From NCBI GenBank assembly GCA_022968985.1, contig JALJPK010000018.1, positions 1-51,909 on the forward strand: a stretch of DNA of 51,909 nt. Reading direction: 5' to 3'. Below, piece by piece: positions 1 to 9,500 of the stretch. The notes below the pieces were generated by a model. The model did no database searches. It had not been told where the DNA came from and worked only from the letters and a program-made list of their open reading frames with translations. Both the position numbers and the translations under genes were made by a program. Within the stretch, counting starts at the first letter, position 1. Each line of letters opens with the position of its first letter. Origin of the DNA: Pseudomonadales bacterium. Lineage in GTDB: Bacteria; Pseudomonadota; Gammaproteobacteria; Pseudomonadales; Natronospirillaceae.

Positions 1-411
1 CCTACTCAACAAGCAGATTTGTACGGTACCTTATTAGAACGGGATCATATAATTAGTTGTAAAAATCCCAAGATTTATGGTGCCATTTTAGCGCTAAATG
101 AAAACGATGCAATTACAGCGGATAATGAATTTACCGATGGTCATGTAGGGATGGGGGGCTCTGATGGAGCGCCGGGTGAATATAATTCTGCTGTTGTGCC
201 ATCAAGTGAATGTGAAACTGATATCAATGGGCAGCTTATATATAGAATTGATGGTGTGATCGTAACAAAAGTATTAATCGATGGTGAAGTTAAATATCAA
301 GATGTTGATGGTGATCTAGTTGATGGGCTAGCGAGTGTAAATTGTTATGTGGAAGATGATCCTGATGCTACCAAAGAAACAATCAAAGTTTCTTGGACTC
401 GTTTTTTATAA
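1..411 (+). CDS. C-terminal part of an unrecognised protein (5' end outside window)
   Basis: The frame is open from the first base and ends in TAA at 409-411, so the visible 136 residues are the C-terminal part of a longer protein. The first in-frame start-like codon is a TTG at 19 with no ribosome binding site, so I treat the gene as truncated by the window edge. The protein is acidic, glycine- and aspartate-rich, has three cysteines (in ISCKN, SSECE and VNCYV contexts) and ends in IKVSWTRFL. A beta-strand ending in VSW near the C-terminus is common in minor type IV pilins such as PilV, but I could not confirm a pilin without the N-terminal methylation site. A terminator-like hairpin follows about 40 bp downstream. 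Confidence 0.6.
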   Translation, partial: PTQQADLYGTLLERDHIISCKNPKIYGAILALNENDAITADNEFTDGHVGMGGSDGAPGEYNSAVVPSSECETDINGQLIYRIDGVIVTKVLIDGEVKYQDVDGDLVDGLASVNCYVEDDPDATKETIKVSWTRFL

Positions 412-448
412 TTTAATGACTTAATAAGCACACTTAAAATAATATTTT

Positions 449-488
449 TTAAAAAAAACAGGCTCATTTATGAATCTGGTTTTTTTTT
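449..488 (+). terminator. Rho-independent terminator-like hairpin
   Basis: An A-run and CAG arm pairs with CTG and a run of nine T residues, with an inner TCAT/ATGA stem. The hairpin is imperfect, but its position just downstream of the first stop codon and its T-tract fit an intrinsic terminator. Confidence 0.5.
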
Positions 489-540
489 GCTTAGATTTTA
501 GAATTCTGAATTGTATCGTAAGAAATGTTAAATAGCCTTT

Positions 541-619
541 TTGTAAGATTGTAAGATTGTAAGATTGTAAGATTGTAAGATTGTAAGATTGTAAGATTGT
601 AAGATTGTAAGATTGTAAG
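541..619. repeat. Octamer tandem array (TTGTAAGA)x9.9
   Basis: Nine perfect copies of TTGTAAGA followed by seven bases of a tenth, with no mismatch, lie in a non-coding gap between two plus-strand genes. Perfect identity between units indicates recent expansion by slipped-strand synthesis or active homogenisation. It is about 420 bp upstream of the first PKD/DUF1592 gene, too far to be part of a core promoter. No coding frame across it is supported. Confidence 0.97.
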
Positions 620-767
620 TATAAAAACTCAGTCGGTTAATTCAAAAGAAACAAAAGTGTTCACGACTTAACATATGTTTACATATAACATTTTGAGAAT
701 AATGCAAATTTAAATATGAGTGTTGGGATGCGGGTGTAAAAAACCAAATAAAAAATACAGACAGGTC

Positions 768-801
768 AAAACCAATATATTGTTAAGATATGTTGGTTTT
801 T
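768..801 (+). terminator. Hairpin with T-run in the 412-1037 gap
   Basis: AAAACCAA (768-775) pairs with TTGGTTTT (793-800), extended by ATAT/ATAT, with a 7-nt loop and a terminal T-run. It resembles an intrinsic terminator but has no gene directly upstream, so it may end a small transcript crossing the octamer array. The rest of the 626-bp gap holds nothing else I can assign; a purine-rich AGAGAG at 1023-1031 precedes the next gene. Confidence 0.35.
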
Positions 802-1037
802 GCATTTTAGTGAGATGGATCTCAAAACAATGTTTTATTACAATACAAAAACATAAGTTTGACAAAATAAGGCGTATAAAGTGACTAAATATAGCCATTT
901 AGCTTTTGTAATGTAACTCGTAACACGTAGTGAGTAGGTAATCTGTGTATTGTTTTGAACGCTGTCTCAATATAAATGCTTAAAAATTGCTAAAATGGTC
1001 AAGTTAATAAAAGAATACACTCTAAGAGAGAACGCTT

Positions 1038-4000
1038 ATGAACATACGAAGTATATTTTTCAGTTTAAGTTTGTTAATCGCTTTAGGTAGCTGTGGCGGT
1101 GGTGCACCTCCTATAAAAGCTGTCAGTAAGATAGAAAGACAAGAGATGTCAATCCAACCTGTTGAGTCAAACGGAATGGTGACAATTAACTTAATTGACG
1201 ACATCGAAATGAGTGATGATGTTGATGCTGTATATACTTGGTATTTTGGTGATGGTTCAGAGCCGCAAGTTACTAATGTTGCATATATGGAGCATGAGTT
1301 TGCAGAGAATGGAAACTACGAAGTTTTATTGGTAATTACGGATGCCAATAATAATGCCGAGAAACTCAATGTTGAACTAACGATTGTTGTTGAGACCGCA
1401 TTTACAGAACCTAACCTCGATTTTACATATGAATCTAATAAATTAGAAATTTCTTTTACTTCAAAAGTGGCTGGCTTAATGGGTGATCAACCTATTTTCA
1501 GCTGGAACTTTGGTAATGGTCAAGTTTCTTCTGAAGCTAATCCTGTTCATACTTTCGATCAGCCAGGTTCATATACGATTTTATTATCAGTGAATGACAA
1601 TGAGTTGACTGTTACTCGTGACATCGAGGTATCAGATATTGCAAATACTTCCCCCACTGCATCAATGACTATAGTGGAACAAAATTTATTAATGATCAAA
1701 ACAAGTGCTACTGGTTCAATGGATCCAGAAGGTACCAACCTAACTTACTCTTGGGATTTTGGTGATAACACAGTATTAGACAATGCCAATATTTCTGAGT
1801 CACATACCTATGTAAATGCGGGTACTTATACAGTTAGCTTAACGGTTTCAGATGGTGAGCTTTCAGATAAAACTCAAACATCAGTAACTGTAATGGGTGA
1901 GATGAATGGTGTTGACTCATTAGTGCAGCAATCCATTGATGCGTTTATAACGACTCCTTGTAGTTTATGTCATTACGCTGGTGGACCTGGCGAAGGCAAC
2001 TTTGAACTGTCAAGGGACAACTTGACAGAACAAACAGTAACACAGACGCTTAAAAACTTAGTCAGCGCGGATGGTGGTAGAGATAAATTATCAAATCCAA
2101 TAGATGGTGGAAGTCTGGATGCTGATGGTGAACCTGTCCACTTAATATTAAGTAGTGAAAACGCCGATTTATGGAATGCTGTTATTGCACAAATGATTGA
2201 ACTAGTTGATAACGAAGAGCCACCAACAGGCCCTGTTGTTACAGCTGCGTTTACATTTGATGTTTCTGATCTAACCGTGTCGTTTGATTCAGCGGGTTCT
2301 TCAGATGGAACATATTTATGGGATTTTGGTGATGGTCAAGATTCAATTGAAAGCGCACCTACTCATACTTATGCGTCATCGAATGAATACACAGTAACGT
2401 TAACAGTCAGTGAAGAATCAGTAACCGCCCAAGATATTAAAAAAGTAGGTGCTTTTATTGGTAATTCAATAAGTGGTGCAGCTCTTTATGATCAGCAGTG
2501 TTTTGTATGTCACCAAGAACAGGGAATAGGTATTGATAAACAAATCGAAGCCCTTTCTGTTAATGCTTATTTAAAAGGGTTTAAAGAAGCATATCCAATT
2601 ATTAATATTTCTATGCCTAAAGAAGGTGAAGGGTTTGAGCCTGCTCATTGTGTAGGGCAATGTGCAAAAGACATTGAAGCTTATATGTTAACTTGGGATC
2701 CAATTGTGACTGAGGTGTCTTGTACTAAACCAGAAGATGAAACGTTATATGGTCCAAGGCAGATGCGTTTATTAACAATTGAAGAGTACGCTAATACAGT
2801 ACAAGACTTATTTGGTGTAGATGTTGATACATCAAACTTAACCGCTAATTTACAGATTCATGCGATGGATAACCATGTAACGGTTGGTGTGGAATACAAT
2901 CGATTAAAAGGCTTTGAAACAACATCACACTTAATAATTGATGAAATAGTGGCCAATAACTTTACATCAGTAAAAGGCTTAGAAAGTTGTATTTCTGATG
3001 GGGATTGTGCCGAGAAGTTTGTTTCAGATTTTGCACTTAGAGCATATCGTCGTCCATTATTACCGACTGAAATCGCACGTTATAATACAATATTTACAAA
3101 TACAGCTTATTCAATAAGTTTGGAGCCAATTGAGGTATTAGAAGCAGCGGTACGTTCAGCATTATTGTCACCTTATTTTTTATATCGTTCAGAAGTAGGA
3201 ATGACTAAAGTTGATTATGAAGCCTATATAGAAGAAGTGAATACACCTCCAGTTGTACCTATTACTACAATTGATCCAAGTGAACTGATGGGATCAAATG
3301 GCCAGAATTTGGAAAATGGAGTAATAAATGCGTATCAAGATGCTAAAGTCAATGTTTTATTTACAGGTAATGACGTAATTAAAGTGAATTTACATGCTGA
3401 ATCTCCAGCGCATAGTTTTGCTTCGATAACAATTGGAGATGATAAGCTTTGGGAAGGTGTTACTAGTGAGTTAGAAGAACTTGAAGTCTTTTATACTGGT
3501 GAAGCTGGTACATTTCCTTTAAAAATTAAAGCAGGTAATATGCCAGCAACACTTGGTTTAATTATCGTTCAAGAAAACATAATTTTCGAAGCGCCCGTTA
3601 TCATTGAATTTCCAGAAATTGATGATGATGCTTATGCATTATCCCCTTACGAAATTGCAACTTACCTTGCTTATACTTATACAGGCTCTATGCCAGATGA
3701 TACTTTATTAGCTGCTGCTGAAATTGGTTTAAGTACCGAGGCGGATGTTGAATCGCAGATTCTAAGATTAATGGATACCGATAAAGCAAGAGTACACTTT
3801 GGTAATTTTGCCGCACAGTGGTTAACTACCGATGCTGTGATTGATGCAGCCAAAGACGCGGTATTATTCCCAACTTATACAAAAGAAGTAAGACTGGCGA
3901 TGGCGCAAGAAGTACGTGAAATATTTACCAATGTATTATTTGACGACAGTGCATCATTCTCTGATTTGTATAACAGTAATTATACATTTGTAAATGACGT

Positions 4001-4796
4001 ATTAGCCGATTTTTATGGTATTCCAGGTGTGAACGGATCAGACTTTGAAAAAGTAGTGATACCTGAGCGTGGAGGTTTAATTACTTCTGGTGCATTCTTA
4101 AGTGCTTGGTCAAGCCCAACTGACAGTAAATTAATAATACGTGGCGTAAGATTACGTGAACGCTTTTTATGTCAGCATTTACCTCCATTCCCAAGTAATG
4201 TGGATTTAGATGAAATACGTTTAACACAAGCAGCAAAAGTAGTAGAAATATCCGAACAAAATAACGGTAATATTCGTCAATCTCATTTGGATTATATCAC
4301 TACCGATGTTGAAGCCTGTAAAGGTTGTCATGAATACATCATTAATCCTCTTGGTGTAGGTTTAGAAGATTTTGATGCAGTAGGTTTACCTCGTACTAGT
4401 TATTCAGCTAATGGTTTAAGTGTTGACTTTCAAGGGTTTGAGCCTGAAAAAGCAGCACATAATTCAACATTTTATGGTATCAATGATATTGATGATTCGA
4501 CTGAGTTTAGAACTTTCCAAGGTGCCAAAGAGTTAGGTGAAATTTTTGCTGGTGAAGACGTAGCTAAGGCTTGTCTAATCGAAATGGGTTTCCGTTATAT
4601 GATGGGTACCGGGCCAGACGAATTTGATCATGACAATAAAACACGTATTGTAATGACAACTGACGAAAAAATTGACTTTGAATGTGTGAGTTCAGTGATG
4701 ATGGCTGAAATGGAAAATCAATTAAGTCCAAAAGCTGCATTTATTAAAATGGGTTTATCAGACATTGTTCGTTTTAGAAAACAACGTAACCGTTAA
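1038..4796 (+). CDS. PKD-domain lipoprotein with CxxCH heme motifs and DUF1587/1595/1592/1588/1585 domains
   Basis: A 1252-residue protein. A short hydrophobic N-terminus ends in a lipobox (LGSC, Cys19), so it is predicted to be a lipoprotein. Three PKD-type beta-sandwich repeats occupy roughly residues 45-285 (YTWYFGDG, FSWNFGNG, YSWDFGDN) and a fourth lies near 400-470 (YLWDFGDG). CxxCH motifs occur at Cys308 (CSLCH), Cys488 (CFVCH) and Cys1094 (CKGCH); the second sits in a cytochrome c-like segment followed by a candidate Met ligand (SMPKEGEG). The C-terminal two thirds carries the domain series typical of planctomycete-type DUF1592 proteins: GPRQMRLLTIEEYANTV (DUF1587), AYRRPLLPTE (DUF1595), SPYEIATYLAY onward (DUF1592), RGGLITSGAFL to DFDAVGLPR (DUF1588) and a C-terminal DUF1585. 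A beta-rich insert lies between DUF1595 and DUF1592. Biochemical function is unknown; a heme redox role is inferred from the CxxCH motifs. The next gene is a DUF1552 protein 25 bp downstream, a pairing known for these families. Confidence 0.9.
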   Translation: MNIRSIFFSLSLLIALGSCGGGAPPIKAVSKIERQEMSIQPVESNGMVTINLIDDIEMSDDVDAVYTWYFGDGSEPQVTNVAYMEHEFAENGNYEVLLVITDANNNAEKLNVELTIVVETAFTEPNLDFTYESNKLEISFTSKVAGLMGDQPIFSWNFGNGQVSSEANPVHTFDQPGSYTILLSVNDNELTVTRDIEVSDIANTSPTASMTIVEQNLLMIKTSATGSMDPEGTNLTYSWDFGDNTVLDNANISESHTYVNAGTYTVSLTVSDGELSDKTQTSVTVMGEMNGVDSLVQQSIDAFITTPCSLCHYAGGPGEGNFELSRDNLTEQTVTQTLKNLVSADGGRDKLSNPIDGGSLDADGEPVHLILSSENADLWNAVIAQMIELVDNEEPPTGPVVTAAFTFDVSDLTVSFDSAGSSDGTYLWDFGDGQDSIESAPTHTYASSNEYTVTLTVSEESVTAQDIKKVGAFIGNSISGAALYDQQCFVCHQEQGIGIDKQIEALSVNAYLKGFKEAYPIINISMPKEGEGFEPAHCVGQCAKDIEAYMLTWDPIVTEVSCTKPEDETLYGPRQMRLLTIEEYANTVQDLFGVDVDTSNLTANLQIHAMDNHVTVGVEYNRLKGFETTSHLIIDEIVANNFTSVKGLESCISDGDCAEKFVSDFALRAYRRPLLPTEIARYNTIFTNTAYSISLEPIEVLEAAVRSALLSPYFLYRSEVGMTKVDYEAYIEEVNTPPVVPITTIDPSELMGSNGQNLENGVINAYQDAKVNVLFTGNDVIKVNLHAESPAHSFASITIGDDKLWEGVTSELEELEVFYTGEAGTFPLKIKAGNMPATLGLIIVQENIIFEAPVIIEFPEIDDDAYALSPYEIATYLAYTYTGSMPDDTLLAAAEIGLSTEADVESQILRLMDTDKARVHFGNFAAQWLTTDAVIDAAKDAVLFPTYTKEVRLAMAQEVREIFTNVLFDDSASFSDLYNSNYTFVNDVLADFYGIPGVNGSDFEKVVIPERGGLITSGAFLSAWSSPTDSKLIIRGVRLRERFLCQHLPPFPSNVDLDEIRLTQAAKVVEISEQNNGNIRQSHLDYITTDVEACKGCHEYIINPLGVGLEDFDAVGLPRTSYSANGLSVDFQGFEPEKAAHNSTFYGINDIDDSTEFRTFQGAKELGEIFAGEDVAKACLIEMGFRYMMGTGPDEFDHDNKTRIVMTTDEKIDFECVSSVMMAEMENQLSPKAAFIKMGLSDIVRFRKQRNR

Positions 4797-4821
4797 TTAC
4801 GCCAATATTAAGGTATTCAGT

Positions 4822-6123
4822 ATGAAAAAATTAAAAACACCTCAAGATGTACAGCGTCGTAATTTTTTAAAGACGGTTGCAAGTTCAGGTATTGCAGTCA
4901 ATACACTTAAAGCCAGTGCATTAGGTATGGGTATTATGGCAAGTCGAACTGCCGCTGCAGCAGGCCCAGGTGGTTTGAAGCGTGTAATATTTGTATATAC
5001 ACCCGACGGTGCACCAAATGGTACTTATACATTAAATAACGGCACATTAGGTGAAAATGCGGTAGGTTTAGAGGCTGTAAAAGACAATTGTATTATTTTC
5101 GACGACTGTACAACCGGTGGTAACGGTCACAGTGATGGCGGTTTAGGTATTTTAGGCGGGGCAGGTACACCACCTGCTGGTCAAGAATTCCGTATAGACA
5201 CTTATGATGTGCATTTAGAAAAATACCTAGGCGCGGCTTCGGTTATTCCCTCATTGCACTTAGGAGTTGAGTCAAACAGTGAGAATTGTATTGGTTTTCG
5301 TAGTAAAAACCGTATTAAATATCAGGACAATCCGATTGCTGCGTTTACAGGTATGTTTGGCGCTGGTGGTGAAGCGGTAGATCCCGCTTCAATCGCACGT
5401 AAAAAAGCCCCTTTTGAATCTTCATTAGCTGAAATTCGAGCAATTAAAGCTAAGTTAAGTGCATCTGAAGTTTTACGTATGGAAGAGCATGAAGAAGCCA
5501 TTGAGCGTATGATTGCTAACTTTGATCAAGGCACAACGGCGGGTTGTGATGATATTTCTCAATTTAAATATGGTCTTGATGGTACCGAAATTGGTGAATT
5601 TGCTAAAATCAGTAAAATGCAATGTCAGAATATTGTTGATGCCTTTAAATGTGATTTAACCAATGTAGCCACGTTACATTTAGGTAACCATTCAGCGGAA
5701 TTTACAATATCAGCAGATCCTGAGTTAGCTGCATTAGGTACTTACCATACCGCGGTACATTTTCCTGATACTATTGGTTATGGCGCTTATCGTAGGTTCT
5801 TCACAGAACGTTTAGCTGAATTAATTGCATTATTAAAAACTACAAAAGGATCTGACGATGAGTTTTTAATCGAAAGTACCCTTGTATTACAAATAACCTG
5901 TATGGGTAATGGTAATGCACATGACCAAGCCCAAGCACCATTCACTTTAGTGTCAGGATCAACTCAGATGGTTGGTGGGCGCGGATTTAATGCCGGTCAT
6001 AGTTATAATTTATTAGATACTGTGTCAGCAGCATTGGGTGTTGATGATCAAATGCCAAAATACGCATCAATTGGAACCGGTGATGGTGGTGGAGTTGTTT
6101 CTGGTTTATTAACGGCTGTTTAA
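4822..6123 (+). CDS. Tat-exported DUF1552 (HXXSHH-family) protein
   Basis: A 433-residue protein. I chose the ATG at 4822 because an AAGG sequence precedes it and because it gives a clean N-terminus with a twin-arginine motif (RRNFLKTVAS, Arg12-Arg13), a hydrophobic stretch and an ASRTAAAA cleavage region; an upstream TTG at 4765 would bury this signal. The body matches the DUF1552 family by its order of motifs: VKDNCIIFDDC, NGHSDGG, a DNPIAAFTGMFG segment, a C-terminal CMGNGNAHDQAQAPF and GHSYNLLDTVSAALG. The signature expected as HxxSHH appears as HTAVHF, so two of its conserved positions are changed. These proteins are commonly encoded beside DUF1592/DUF1588 proteins, as here. Function is unknown; export to the periplasm in folded, possibly metal-bound form is inferred from the Tat signal. 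Confidence 0.88.
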   Translation: MKKLKTPQDVQRRNFLKTVASSGIAVNTLKASALGMGIMASRTAAAAGPGGLKRVIFVYTPDGAPNGTYTLNNGTLGENAVGLEAVKDNCIIFDDCTTGGNGHSDGGLGILGGAGTPPAGQEFRIDTYDVHLEKYLGAASVIPSLHLGVESNSENCIGFRSKNRIKYQDNPIAAFTGMFGAGGEAVDPASIARKKAPFESSLAEIRAIKAKLSASEVLRMEEHEEAIERMIANFDQGTTAGCDDISQFKYGLDGTEIGEFAKISKMQCQNIVDAFKCDLTNVATLHLGNHSAEFTISADPELAALGTYHTAVHFPDTIGYGAYRRFFTERLAELIALLKTTKGSDDEFLIESTLVLQITCMGNGNAHDQAQAPFTLVSGSTQMVGGRGFNAGHSYNLLDTVSAALGVDDQMPKYASIGTGDGGGVVSGLLTAV

Positions 6124-6147
6124 TAATATTTAATATTTTTTGATAAT

Positions 6148-6178
6148 AAAGCCGCAATTTAAATTGCGGCTTTTTTTT
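6148..6178 (+). terminator. Rho-independent terminator
   Basis: GCCGCAATTT/AAATTGCGGC forms a perfect 10-bp self-complementary stem followed by eight T residues, 25 bp after the stop of the first DUF1552 gene. This ends the first two-gene unit. Confidence 0.92.
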
Positions 6179-6506
6179 GTCTAAGGGAAATGAAATAGGT
6201 GTGGAATAAAATTGTTATAAAATATTGAAGGCTATAAAAAAAATTGGAGCATAAGTTTAAAAATCCACATTTAAATGTCATGGACAAAACAAAAAAGCAA
6301 AGTTGATTTTACGTTTATTAATCGGTTTTTTTGAAACGATTAGTTGAGCGCAGAGCGAAGGATGATAATGCTATTGGTTTGTATTTTTTAATTAATAAAA
6401 GTGAAACAAAAGTCCCTGTTGCTGTCTTTTAATTTGTTTATAATAAACCGTTAATCTCTGTAAATTCCCTCAAAATTTTAAAAAGTTAACCAAAAGGATT
6501 AAAAAC
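6179..6506. other. Gene-free leader region of the second DUF1592 unit
   Basis: No gene, RNA or clear repeat was found. The region is AT-rich and must contain the promoter of the next gene; an AAGGA ribosome binding site precedes the ATG at 6507. I could not fix a specific promoter. Confidence 0.5.
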
Positions 6507-9500
6507 ATGTCTTTGAAAGGTATTGTTTTAAATGTGCTAACTGTTTTATGTTTAATCAGTTGTGATGTTAAAAAAGAAAGCGATTCTACAATCACTCTTC
6601 CAAGCCCCACTCAAAATGTCGTTATAAGTAGTATCAGTATTGAATCCAATATAACAATACCCCATGAAAGTAATGGCTTAGTTATAATTGATTTAACAGA
6701 TAAAATCGACATGACTGATGATGTGAATGCTTTATATACATGGTATTTTGATGGTGAGAATTTAGATTCTGTTACAACTACTGATCCGAGAAATTATTAT
6801 AATTATACTCAAAATGGCAGTTATCAAATAACACTGATTATCTCCGATGTAAATGAAAAAGCGCCAGCAGTTACTCTTGAGATGTCGATTGAAATCACAA
6901 GCCTAATAACCCCTGCAAAACCAATATCTTTACCCGTCATTAATCAGGGACATGTTTCATTTGATCTTAGTAATCAATTTGAAATGTCTGATTTTGAAAA
7001 CCCTGAATTCACTTGGGACTTTGGTGATGACTCAAATCAGCTCATCACAACAACCCCTGTTTTAGAGCATAATTATGTTTTAAATGGCGAATATGAAGTG
7101 ACTGTAATTATTACAGAAAAACAAAATCCAACAATATTTGAAAGTGTTAGTTTAATAGTTTCAATTGAAAATATAGTTGTCGATGAGATTAATGAAAAAC
7201 CCATTGCCAGTTTTGCTTATTTTATCATTGATAATGTAGCCACTTTTGACGCTTCAGAATCTTATAATCCAGTGAATAACCCTTTAAGTTATTTTTGGGA
7301 TTTTGCCGATGGATTAACTAGTAACGAAAAATATCCAGAGCATGTTTATACACAAAGTGGAATTTATGCAGTTAAGTTAACTGTAAGTAATGGTGTTAAT
7401 TCTGTATTTGTTATACATGATCTTACGGTTCATATTGTCGAAAACACTGCTCCTGTAGCCAAACTTACATACACACGAGATAGCAATATTCAAAACCTGT
7501 ATACATTTGATGCTTCGAACTCAACCGATGTTGATGGTGACTCATTAACTTACAGTTGGGAATTTGATAATACTACCTCTAGCAGTATGCTGAGTTCTCA
7601 TACCTTCGATACTAATAAAGATTACTGGGTAAGCTTAACTGTTTCAGATGGTAAATTAAGCGCTACAGAATCAATTTTAATCACTGTATTTATAGTGCTT
7701 GAAGGCGACCCAGTTGCTGGTGAGGTTTTATATCAAACTCAATGTGCAATTTGTCATGAAGGGGATGATAACAATAGATACGGTGAAGGTGATCATTATT
7801 CTATGGTCGAACCAATTGAAATTAATTCTTATCTTAATGGATATTTGGATTTATTCGCAAAAATTGATAACTCTATGCCTGCTGAAAATCCTGAGTTATG
7901 TATTAATCAATGTGTCGCTGACATCGAAGCGTTTATGAAAACTTGGGATTATCAATCCACAGAAATATCCTGTTTAATTCCTGATGAAGAAACAAAATTT
8001 GGTTCTAGACAGTTAAAATTATTAAACATTAATGAATACACAAACTCAGTCAAAGACATTTTAGGAATTGATATTGATGACTCTCAATTGTCGGCTGACT
8101 CTAAAGTGTATGGTTTTTCTAACCTATCTGAAACGGCGATTGATTATTCACGTTTTCAAGGTTATCAGTCTGTTGCCATTTCAACTTCTAAAATATTATA
8201 TAACAATGATTTCATAACAGTAGTGGGTTTAGAAAACTGTGTAACACAAAATGATTGTGCCGATAAATTTATAGCTGAAACATTAACACGTTTTTTTAGA
8301 CGTGAAATAACCCCCGCTGAAAGCGTTACTTATTCAGATTTATTTGATGTGGAATTTGTTACAAAAGGCAATCAAAAAGCAGGCTTGAAATTAGCTATTA
8401 GAACCGCACTAATGTCGCCTAATTTTTTATATCGTTTTGAACTGGGTATGACCCAAGCACAATATGAAACCCATAATGCGCAGTTAACGCAGCCGGGTTC
8501 TTGGCTGTTTGATGAATATAATGGAAGTGATTTTCATGAAAGTTTTATTAGTGGTCCAACATTAGAAAATAGTGAATTGTCTGCATATAACACTGCTTAT
8601 TTAGAGCATAATTTTACAGGGAATGACTTAATTAAAATCAGCCTGTTAGCACAGACAGATAATCAAGAGGCGCAATTATTAATTGCTGATGAAGTAATTT
8701 GGTCTGGCCAAACATCACAGATGACAACGATAGAGTTAAGTTATAGTGGTCTTGCAGGAGTACAAGACATTAGACTAAAAGCGGGCAGCAGAGAGCTGAT
8801 AATTGGTGAATTAAAAATTGGACCACAATTAATTTATCAGGTGCCATTAACCGTACCTAATGTAGATGAAGGTGTTTATGTATTAACCCCTGCTGAAATA
8901 GCTACTTACCTTGCATTTAACTTTACAGGCACCACACCAGACGACACATTATTAACCGCTGCAATTAACGATGAGTTATTAACAGACAGTCAAATAAAAG
9001 CGCAAATAAAACGTCTTTTAAATACCGATTCAGCAAAAACACACTTTGCTGATTTCGCCGCTCAGTGGTTCGCAACCGACGCAGTATTAGACGCAAGTAA
9101 AGACCAAGTGCTTTTCCCAAGTTATACAGATGAAGTACGTCAATCAATGGCACAAGAAGTTCGTGAAATATTTAACGATGTAATGTTTGATGACAACGTA
9201 CCGTTCTCTGAACTATACGATTCTAACTACACCTTCCTTAATCAAACCCTTGCTGATTTTTATGGGATTGGTGGGGTAGCAGGTGATGATTTTGTTAAAA
9301 GATACACACCAGAGCGTGGCGGAATTATAACGTCGGGCGCATTTTTAAGTGCTTGGAGCTCACCAACTGAATCGAAGCTAGTATTGCGAGGTGTAAGAAT
9401 TCGTGAGCGTTTAATGTGTCAGCATTTTCCACCATTCTCATCAAATATTGATTTAGGTAATATTTATGAACAACAAGCAAACAAAGTCCAAGAGATAAAA

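Noticed and set aside
541-619. CRISPR array
   Set aside because: The repeats are directly adjacent 8-bp units without spacers, and no cas genes are present.
4765-4821. Longer N-terminus for the first DUF1552 protein from a TTG inside the upstream gene
   Set aside because: It overlaps the DUF1592 gene and would place 19 residues before the Tat signal; the ATG at 4822 has a ribosome binding site.
7699-7938. Overlapping 79-residue plus-strand frame inside the second DUF1592 gene
   Set aside because: Lies in another frame of a clearly coding region that contains the cytochrome motif; composition is not protein-like.
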